From contig CAZOMY010000058.1 in assembly GCA_964581115.1 (NCBI GenBank), forward strand, positions 1 to 10,137: a stretch of DNA of 10,137 bases. Reading direction: 5' to 3'. How positions within the stretch are numbered: the stretch's first letter is position 1; every line of letters starts with the position of its first letter. Origin of the DNA: 2-02-FULL-55-14 sp964581115. GTDB taxonomy: Bacteria; Bacteroidota; Ignavibacteria; UBA10030. Position numbers and translations under genes: made by a program. Positions 1 to 4,828 of this stretch are shown in pieces. A model generated the notes under the pieces. That model searched no databases, was not told the origin of the DNA, and saw nothing but the letters and a program-made list of their open reading frames with translations.

Positions 1-52
1 GCTCGTCGGGCTCATAACCCGAAGGTTGCAGGTTCAAGTCCTGCCCCCGCTA
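1..52 (+). tRNA. Initiator tRNA-fMet (CAU), 3' part only
   Basis: This is the 3' part of a tRNA whose 5' half lies outside the window. The anticodon stem is TCGGG (6-10) paired with CCCGA (18-22) around loop CTCATAA (11-17), giving anticodon CAT at 13-15. The T arm is GCAGG (28-32), loop TTCAAGT (33-39), CCTGC (40-44). The 3' acceptor strand is 45-51 and the discriminator is A52. CCA is not encoded, since C53 is followed by AAAA. Three consecutive G:C pairs next to the anticodon loop are the hallmark of initiator tRNAs, so this is fMet rather than elongator Met or Ile-CAU. The 1:72 mismatch cannot be checked because the 5' end is missing. A terminator starts directly at the tRNA end, so this is the last gene of its transcript. 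Confidence 0.9.
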
Positions 53-156
53 CAAAACAAAAACCCTCCTTCGTACGAGAACACTCGTTGCGGGAGGGTT
101 TTTGTTTTGTAAGGAGTCGTCGGAGCTGATCCCCTTCAAGCACGTTTTTCGTGCCC
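38..156 (+). repeat. 119-bp direct repeat, copy 1 (tRNA tail + terminator)
   Basis: Bases 38-156 recur without a mismatch that I can see at 172-290. The unit contains the last 15 bases of the tRNA-fMet gene (38-52), the terminator, and about 45 bp of downstream sequence ending in CACGTTTTTCGTGCCC. The copies are separated by a 15-bp spacer (157-171). The spacer and flanks resemble the dispersed CCCTGAGC...CGAAGGG type of repeat that I recall from many FCB and other metagenome genomes; that resemblance is from memory. Confidence 0.95.
51..111 (+). terminator. Bidirectional terminator after tRNA-fMet (copy 1)
   Basis: A perfect 19-bp stem pairs 51-69 with 93-111. It begins with A-rich sequence and ends in TTTTTGTTTTG, so it can terminate on either strand. 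The apex (75-88) holds a second stem, ACGAG/CTCGT, with loop AACA. It overlaps the last two bases of the tRNA. An identical copy lies 134 bp downstream. Confidence 0.85.
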
Positions 157-171
157 CGAGCTTGCCGAGGG

Positions 172-290
172 GTCCTGCCCCCGCTACAAAACAAAAACCC
201 TCCTTCGTACGAGAACACTCGTTGCGGGAGGGTTTTTGTTTTGTAAGGAGTCGTCGGAGCTGATCCCCTTCAAGCACGTTTTTCGTGCCC
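172..290 (+). repeat. 119-bp direct repeat, copy 2
   Basis: Exact second copy of 38-156, offset 134 bp. It begins inside the T arm of the tRNA, so only the T-stem 3' strand, acceptor 3' strand and discriminator are reproduced (172-186). No tRNA body precedes it, so it is not a functional tRNA. It carries a full second terminator (185-245). It is followed by a 45-bp GC-rich spacer (291-335), longer than the 15-bp spacer after copy 1. Both spacers lead into GCCGAGGGGTCCTG (164-177 and 328-341). Confidence 0.95.
185..245 (+). terminator. Second copy of the tRNA terminator
   Basis: Identical to the 51-111 terminator, with a 19-bp stem, an ACGAG/CTCGT apex and U-rich 3' side. Because it follows no complete gene, it is either a passive duplicate or a backup terminator against read-through in either direction. 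Confidence 0.8.
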
Positions 291-353
291 TGAGCCGCGA
301 GCGCCGAGTGGAACGAGGCGTCAAGCGGCCGAGGGGTCCTGTTTACCTCGCTC

Positions 354-385
354 GTTGTTGGAGCGGGGCCCCCGCTACCAACAAC
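354..385. repeat. 15-bp-arm inverted repeat containing a tRNA-acceptor-like sequence
   Basis: GTTGTTGG (354-361) pairs with CCAACAAC (378-385). Inside it, AGCGGGG (362-368) pairs with CCCCGCT (370-376). The centre is one base (C369) and A377 is a single bulge. The right half (368-379) reads GCCCCCGCTACC, matching the tRNA-fMet tail found at 43-53 and 177-187. The inner left arm AGCGGGG is what an acceptor 5' strand matching that tail would look like. The right arm shares four bases with the next terminator stem. Confidence 0.75.
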
Positions 386-427
386 ACAAAACCCGTCCAG
401 GGATGACCTGAGACGGGTTTTGTGTTG
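382..427 (+). terminator. Bidirectional terminator, third in the series
   Basis: A perfect 16-bp stem pairs 382-397 with 412-427, with an apical CAGG/CCTG stem and a GATGA loop (402-406). The A-run on the left (388-391) and T-run on the right (418-421) allow termination in both directions. Its sequence differs from the terminators at 51 and 185, although it follows the same tRNA-tail motif. Confidence 0.8.
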
Positions 428-639
428 AAATACGAAGTCCCAAATGCGCCGCAAAGCCTGCCCGCCGCTTCGCGGCAATTCGAAACACGTGCCAATCACC
501 AAGCATCAATTCACAAACACAGGCTGAGCAAGCTACTCTCTTCATCTGTCTACTTATTACTTTCGACTTCCGACTCTCTTCAAGGTGACCTGCCCCCATT
601 GTGGGTGCCAATAGGTATGTTAGTTTCCGAGGTTCAGGC

Positions 640-661
640 ACCTGCCTGCCGGCAGGCAGGT
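640..661. repeat. 22-bp perfect palindrome
   Basis: ACCTGCCTGCC followed directly by its own reverse complement, with no spacer. The arms are themselves built from tandem CCTG/CTGC units. It lies in non-coding DNA. From memory, this CCTGCCTGCCGGCAGGCAGG-type palindrome is a dispersed element in many metagenome-derived genomes; in spurious translations it gives peptides such as PACRQAG. Confidence 0.85.
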
Positions 662-897
662 CTGCTCCGCCGTGTAATTCTTCCTCGCCATCTCAAGCTT
701 CCTTGTTACTCCCGATTCCAATATACAACTTGGACTCGGTTCAGGGGGCTAGGTTACAATCCCCCGGGTGCATCTATCGCTGCTTCCCTAGCATGGTCTC
801 TTCCGCCGATTCTCACGGATGAAGTACCCCGCATCACCCCATCTCCTTGCAGTGCTCTGTTCTGTTCGCTAACATGGCACTATGCGATCAGACGAAC

Positions 898-930
898 GTT
901 GTCGTCGACATTCAGTGTCGATCGCACAAC
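898..930 (+). promoter_or_regulatory. Imperfect hairpin upstream of the propeller gene
   Basis: GTTGTCGTCGACA (898-910) pairs with TGTCGA, CG and ACAAC (916-930) around loop TTCAG, with two single-base bulges (T922, C925). It ends 42 bases before the chosen start of the downstream gene. It could be a 5'-UTR structure or an inverted-repeat operator. There is no T-run, so it is not a classical terminator. Confidence 0.4.
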
Positions 931-972
931 GCATGGTCGGAAGGCGCTACTCCATCACGAAAGATCATGCTC

Positions 973-2382
973 ATGAAAACGATAATACCGTATCTCGCGT
1001 TCGCGTTTGCGATGCTCGTCGCTTCGCAGGTCGTCTCCGCACAACCGTTCCCCATTGCGGTCGGCAATGATTCCACCTTCTCCGGCGGTGCCGTCTTCGG
1101 CGGTGCGAATGGACTCGTGACGATCATCGGCGACACCAACAGTCAATACAGCATCACGGCCCAGATCATCGGGACGGGTGGAACATTGGTCGGACCCCGC
1201 ATCTCCATCGGTGCCACAGGCATCTTTCCGGGCGCCATGCCGGTGTTCGACGGCACCAACTACCTGCTCATCTGGGTCGGACTCGACGGGACCTTGCGCG
1301 GACAACGCATGAGCACGGCCGGCAGCCTCATCGGGTCTTCGTTCCCCATTGCCACCGGCATCAACACGACACGCACGGCGCCGTATGGCATTGCAATGGG
1401 TGATACGACCTCACTCGTGGTCTATTTGAAGAATGACAACTACGTCTGGGGTCAGCAGGTGGGAAGATATGGCAACCTGATCGGCGCGCCCCTGCAGATC
1501 ACCGGCAACTTCGCCCGAGACCACTCGATCGCCTTCGACGGCACGAACTTCCTCGTCGTGTGGGTCGAGACGATCCCCGACACGGACAAGGATATTTTTG
1601 GCCAATTTGTCAGCAAGTCAGGCACGTTGGTCGGCGGCAACTTTGTCATCGACAACGGACCGAACTACAGCGACAATCCGACTTCACTGGCATGCGATGG
1701 TTCGAGGTATTTTCTGGCCTTTCATGAGCAGAAACCAGGGGGAGACCGATGGACCATGACGGGTCGTTTCATCAGCACGTCGGGAACGATCGGTGAGACC
1801 GTCGTGATCTGCGATACCTCCAAGATCCCTGGATTCGCGTCCGCGGCGTTCGACGGCACGAACTATCTGGTGACATGGTTGCAACGGATCGACTCGACCG
1901 TGATGGGACAGTTCTACACCACCGCCGGTACAACGATCGGCTCTCCATTCGTCATCTTCAGCCCCATCGGGTCCAAAATGCCCATAGGAGGGGTCGGATA
2001 CGGCGGCGGGCTGTACCTTGCGATCGGCACGTGGGTGGATGCGAACTTCACCGACGGCGACGTGTACGGAAGGTTCATTTCTCCGCTGACGGGTGTGGAA
2101 GATGAAACCGCAACGCCTTTGGGGGTCGAGCTATTTCAGAACTATCCCAATCCGTTCAATCCTGCAACACAAATAGGATTTAGGATGAAGGAGGGAGGAT
2201 GGGTGAAGGTAGCGGTGATGGATCTCCTCGGGCGGGAGGTGGCGATGTTGGTAAATGAGGAGAAGGGGCCGGGATCGTATACGGTCAACTGGGATGCTTC
2301 GGGGATGCCGACGGGAATATATATCTACCGTCTGCAAACAGGGAAGAATTTCGAAACGCGGAAGATGCTTCTTACGAAGTAA
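973..2382 (+). CDS. Secreted seven-repeat beta-propeller-like protein with type IX secretion sorting tail
   Basis: A 469-residue exported protein of unknown ligand or activity. Residues 1-24 form a signal peptide (MKTII, a hydrophobic core, probable cleavage after VSA). Seven degenerate repeats of about 50 residues begin near residues 42, 92, 142, 188, 241, 293 and 343. Each carries a FDGTNYLVxW-like strand, then GQ/GR-x-(V/I)S-x-x-GT-x-x-G. Seven such units suggest a seven-bladed beta-propeller. From about residue 384 the C-terminal type A (Por/FlgD-like) sorting domain starts, with NYPNPFNP near 390, LLGREV in the middle and a final GIYIYRL...ETRKMLLTK. In the type IX system this domain directs passage across the outer membrane and is usually cleaved. 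The start at 973 has GAAAG nine bases upstream and gives a clean signal peptide; 967 is an alternative, and the frame is open back to 847. A terminator follows, so it is probably monocistronic. The tail uses rarer codons than the body. Confidence 0.9.
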   Translation: MKTIIPYLAFAFAMLVASQVVSAQPFPIAVGNDSTFSGGAVFGGANGLVTIIGDTNSQYSITAQIIGTGGTLVGPRISIGATGIFPGAMPVFDGTNYLLIWVGLDGTLRGQRMSTAGSLIGSSFPIATGINTTRTAPYGIAMGDTTSLVVYLKNDNYVWGQQVGRYGNLIGAPLQITGNFARDHSIAFDGTNFLVVWVETIPDTDKDIFGQFVSKSGTLVGGNFVIDNGPNYSDNPTSLACDGSRYFLAFHEQKPGGDRWTMTGRFISTSGTIGETVVICDTSKIPGFASAAFDGTNYLVTWLQRIDSTVMGQFYTTAGTTIGSPFVIFSPIGSKMPIGGVGYGGGLYLAIGTWVDANFTDGDVYGRFISPLTGVEDETATPLGVELFQNYPNPFNPATQIGFRMKEGGWVKVAVMDLLGREVAMLVNEEKGPGSYTVNWDASGMPTGIYIYRLQTGKNFETRKMLLTK

Positions 2383-2405
2383 CGACATCTCCGCATCAAA
2401 CCGAA

Positions 2406-2439
2406 ACGCCCGGGGATCTATCCTCGGGCGTCTCCTTTT
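2406..2439 (+). terminator. Rho-independent terminator of the propeller gene
   Basis: A 10-bp GC-rich stem pairs ACGCCCGGGG (2406-2415) with CCTCGGGCGT (2422-2431), with one G-T wobble and loop ATCTAT. It is followed by CTCCTTTTG. It lies 24 bases after the stop codon. Confidence 0.8.
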
Positions 2440-2522
2440 GCTTTGGACCATCAGGAGAATCCTGCCAAATGAGTCAGGCTTGCAAGGGGCAATGACGACC
2501 TGGTCCTGGCTGCAGATCCGTC

Positions 2523-3087
2523 CTATCCTTGCGCTTCGCGCCTGATCCGTGCCAACTGAGGTTCAACCTCGATTCTTCTCGCCCATTCGGTCAAGTAGTC
2601 CAGGTCGAGATGTTCTCCCTGCACCTCGTAGACACGTAGCGCGTCCAAATACTGCTTTTCGCTTCCTCCCGAGAGCTTTGACCACCTCAATTTCGCCAAA
2701 AATGGTGTCCTCCGGCGAAGATACAAACAGGTCTATGTCGAGAGTTTTCACCCGCCTTCGACGAGAGAATCGGGAAACATCGAATGGCTCATCCGTGAGA
2801 AGCCAGAAGTCAACCTTGTCACCCTCTGTCAACTCCAAGAGGTTGAACATGGTCCTGGTTCGTACGGCGGATCGCACGCTCTCAACGTCCAGGTGATAGC
2901 GGGGAGGGCGGAAACTCGAGACGAGAGGGTCGATGCCCGACTCTGTGAGCGCAACAACGAGGTCGATGCCGTGCGTCAGTCGCGGTTCTCCCTGCATGCT
3001 CGATGCGAACGAACCCGAAAGCATGTAGGGGCAGGAGGAACGCTCCAACGCAACGACGACATCCGTCAGAAGCTTCTGGAGCGACAT
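2523..3087 (-). pseudogene. MNT-type nucleotidyltransferase (AbiEii/DUF6036-like), frameshifted and active-site mutated
   Basis: The N-terminal part (from 3087) has the nucleotidyltransferase signature: GS (residues 25-26), R36, then G-I-D (40-42) where the family has D-x-D, and a third carboxylate D93 in KVDFW. Asp40 is replaced by Gly: the codon is GGC (2968-2970), one base from GAC. At residue 129 the frame breaks in the A-run 2698-2702. With four As instead of five, translation continues as LAKLRWSKLSGGS... to a TAG at 2523-2525, the expected C-terminal half of this family, giving about 187 residues. As written, the frame runs on for about 45 unrelated basic residues to 2563. Members of this family act as toxins or as partners of small antitoxins, transferring nucleotides to RNA or protein. 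The first codons overlap the upstream small gene by 22 bases, so the two were translationally coupled. The frameshift could be genuine decay or a homopolymer sequencing error; the Asp-to-Gly change is independent of it. Confidence 0.75.
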
Positions 3088-3281
3088 CGGTCGAGGTGCT
3101 TGAGAAAGAGCTGTCGAAACTCAGCATCCGACAGACCCGGATGAAGTTGTCGCAGTCCGTCGGCGAGCAGGATCCTACCGACCTCCGTCAATTCAAGCGC
3201 CTTCCGCAGTCGCTCGTCGGGTGTCATGGCACGCAGGACCTGAAGATAGACCTGCTGATTCGGTCGCGGTTTGGGATCCAT
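3066..3281 (-). CDS. Small antitoxin-like protein (Rv0078B-related type), partner of the nucleotidyltransferase
   Basis: A 71-residue basic, helical protein: MDPKPRPNQQ, then VYLQVLRAMTPDERLRKALEL, then an LSDAEFRQLF segment, ending LDRCRSRSF. I recall proteins with the MTPEERLRKAxELxE...LSExEx...L..C.NR pattern directly upstream of this nucleotidyltransferase type, annotated as Rv0078B-related antitoxins. That link is from memory. Its 3' end overlaps the nucleotidyltransferase start (3087) by 22 bases, typical of a coupled two-gene module. The start at 3281 gives a conserved-looking N-terminus; in-frame ATGs at 3308 and 3320 would only add a poorly coding stretch. No strong Shine-Dalgarno is visible. 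A TACATTTG box (minus strand, about 3290-3297), matching the Bacteroidota TAnnTTTG element, lies just upstream. Confidence 0.7.
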   Translation of the reverse strand: MDPKPRPNQQVYLQVLRAMTPDERLRKALELTEVGRILLADGLRQLHPGLSDAEFRQLFLKHLDRCRSRSF

Positions 3282-3374
3282 GGCTCGAACAAATGTATGC
3301 CATCGCATGGGCAAATTCAATCTGAATATGGATATATTCGGGATATGCTTCCTTGCTCATCCACGATCAACGCT

Positions 3375-3378
3375 GGAG
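3375..3378 (+). promoter_or_regulatory. Shine-Dalgarno GGAG that fixes the M24 peptidase start
   Basis: The reading frame of the M24 gene is open back to about 3003, so upstream ATGs exist. GGAG lies five bases before the ATG at 3384, and that ATG begins a signal peptide. Together these decide the start. Confidence 0.75.
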
Positions 3379-3383
3379 AACGT

Positions 3384-4814
3384 ATGCGCGTCGCAAACAT
3401 CTTGCTGCTCCTGATCACGTGTGGTATCGCGTGGGGCCAGGACAAGGTGACCGTCCAGACCGACTTCCCCAAGGAAGAGTTCATCCATCGCCGGGCCCGG
3501 GTGTGCGAGGCCATCGGTAATAGAGCCATGGCGGTCATCCAAGGAGCGCCGAACGTCGACGGGTTCAGACCCTTCCGCCAGACCAACGAGTTCTACTACT
3601 TCACCGGACTCGAAGTTCCGCACGCGCTTCTCTTGATGGATGGCCGTACGAAGCGCTCGACGCTCTATCTGCCTCATCGGGATGCAGCCCGGGATGCGAA
3701 CGAGGGGAAGACCCTTTCGTCGGAGGACGTCGAGCTGGTGCGATCGCTCACTGGCGTCGAAGCAGTGAAGGACGTCGAGTCGTTCGCCCGCGACATGAAA
3801 TACGTCCTGGTTCCTTCTCCCGGTCCGACCATCTTCACCCCCTTCAGTCCGGCCGAACGAGGCACGGATAGCCGCGATGAACTGATCGGCTATCAGGCCG
3901 GCGTCTCCTCCGACCCGTGGGATGGGCGACCCTCCCGCGAAGGGCACTTCGTCTCCTTGCTCAGGTCCCGCTTCCCGCAGTTCGAGATCAAGGACCTCTC
4001 GCCTACGATCGACCAGATGCGCAGCGTGAAAAGCGATCGCGAGATCGCGCTGATCCGGCGCGCGTCGCAGATCGCAGGCCATGCACTGATGGAAGCGATG
4101 CGGAGCACAAAACCCGGCGCCACCGAATACCAACTCGACGCCGTCGCCCGCTACGTCTTCCAGAGCAACGGCGCACGTCGTGAGGGCTACAATTCGATCA
4201 CGGCGTCCGGGACGAACGCCTTCATGGGCCACTACTTCAGGAACCTGGATACGCTTCGGTCGGGCGATATGGTCCTGATGGACTATGCCCCCGAGTATCG
4301 CTACTACACGTCGGACATCACGCGGATGTGGCCGGTGAGCGGCAGATACACGAAGAGCCAGCGACTCCTCGCTGAGTACATCCTCGCCTATCGGAACGCA
4401 CTCATCAAGCGCATCGCTCCCGGCATCACACCGGATTCCATCATGAACGGAGCGGCTGACGAGATGAAGGCCTGGCTTTCCAAGGTGACGTTCGAGAAGG
4501 AGATCTACAAGAAAGGGGCCGAGGCCGGGCTCACGTTCCGCGGTCATCTTTCGCACCCGGTTGGAATGGCGGTCCATGACGTCGGTCCGTACCGTCCGGG
4601 TCCGCTCAAGAAAGGACACGTTTTCTCCGTCGACCCGATGATCTGGATCCCGGAGGAAAGGCTCTACATCCGGATGGAGGACGTTGTCGTCGTGACCGAG
4701 ACAGGAGTGGAGCTGTTCACCGATTTTGTCCCTTCGACCCCGGATGAGATCGAGAAGATCATGGGGGAAGAAGGGGTGCTGCAGATCCGGCCACCAGTCA
4801 ACGACAAGAAGTAG
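3384..4814 (+). CDS. Exported M24B Xaa-Pro aminopeptidase (aminopeptidase P family)
   Basis: A 476-residue metallopeptidase of the pita-bread fold that removes an N-terminal residue preceding proline. Residues 1-18 are a signal peptide (MRVANILLLLITCGIAWG, probable cleavage before Q19), so it acts in the periplasm or outside. An N-terminal creatinase-like domain spans about 25-190, with FRQTNEFYYFTGLE typical of the family. The catalytic domain (about 205-476) has metal ligands Asp300 and Asp311 (MDYAPEYRYYTSDITR, 11 apart as in E. coli PepP), His391 (HLSHPVG), substrate-side His398 (VHDVG) and Glu432 (RMEDVVVVTE). The usual first Glu (xxEPGxY) is Asp417 in FSVDPMIWIPEE. This may be a subfamily trait, since Asp can still bind metal. 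The M1 aminopeptidase starts 14 bases after the stop, so the two form an operon. Its promoter probably lies between 3282 and 3370, shared with the divergent toxin-like pair; TATATT (3333-3338) is a candidate -10 without a clear -35. Confidence 0.93.
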   Translation: MRVANILLLLITCGIAWGQDKVTVQTDFPKEEFIHRRARVCEAIGNRAMAVIQGAPNVDGFRPFRQTNEFYYFTGLEVPHALLLMDGRTKRSTLYLPHRDAARDANEGKTLSSEDVELVRSLTGVEAVKDVESFARDMKYVLVPSPGPTIFTPFSPAERGTDSRDELIGYQAGVSSDPWDGRPSREGHFVSLLRSRFPQFEIKDLSPTIDQMRSVKSDREIALIRRASQIAGHALMEAMRSTKPGATEYQLDAVARYVFQSNGARREGYNSITASGTNAFMGHYFRNLDTLRSGDMVLMDYAPEYRYYTSDITRMWPVSGRYTKSQRLLAEYILAYRNALIKRIAPGITPDSIMNGAADEMKAWLSKVTFEKEIYKKGAEAGLTFRGHLSHPVGMAVHDVGPYRPGPLKKGHVFSVDPMIWIPEERLYIRMEDVVVVTETGVELFTDFVPSTPDEIEKIMGEEGVLQIRPPVNDKK

Positions 4815-4828
4815 GAGCAGATCACACC

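Larger units (their letters stand above)
428..972. other. Intergenic region without a convincing gene
   Basis: About 545 bp with open frames but none that look coding. The longest (422-976, plus) starts in the terminator, is rich in Ser, Arg and Pro, and runs through the palindrome and the start of the next gene in another frame. The region holds a small GCCGC/GCGGC hairpin (464-476), the 22-bp palindrome (640-661), a GGGGG...CCCCC hairpin near 744-765, and the hairpin at 898-930. Its base composition is visibly lower in GC than the genes. I see no recognisable RNA gene such as SRP, 6S, tmRNA or RNase P. Confidence 0.6.

Noticed and set aside
172..186. A second tRNA gene at the repeated tail
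   Set aside because: Only the 3' strand of the T stem and the acceptor tail are present; there is no D arm, anticodon arm or 5' acceptor strand.
38..427. CRISPR array from the repeated blocks
   Set aside because: The repeats are 119 bp, only two are exact, the spacers are 15 and 45 bp and are repeat-like, and no cas gene is present.
744..765. T-arm-like GGTTACAATCCC as part of a tRNA
   Set aside because: There are no matching acceptor, D or anticodon arms around it; it is only a short GGGGG/CCCCC hairpin.
847..972. N-terminal extension of the propeller protein to 511 residues
   Set aside because: It would place about 42 Cys/Ser/Arg-rich residues before a normal signal peptide and run through the hairpin at 898-930.
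422..976. 184-codon open frame on the plus strand in the intergenic region
   Set aside because: It starts in a terminator stem, crosses the 22-bp palindrome, has a Ser/Arg/Pro-rich non-family composition, no ribosome site, and ends inside the next gene in another frame.
3003..3383. Upstream extension of the M24 protein to 603 residues
   Set aside because: The extension overlaps the minus-strand toxin-like pair, shows no family homology, and would bury the signal peptide; GGAG and the ATG at 3384 are the proper start.
3357..4619. 420-codon minus-strand open frame
   Set aside because: It is antisense to the M24 peptidase, whose motifs are unambiguous. The Arg/His/Val/Asp-rich composition is typical of the reverse strand of GC-rich genes.
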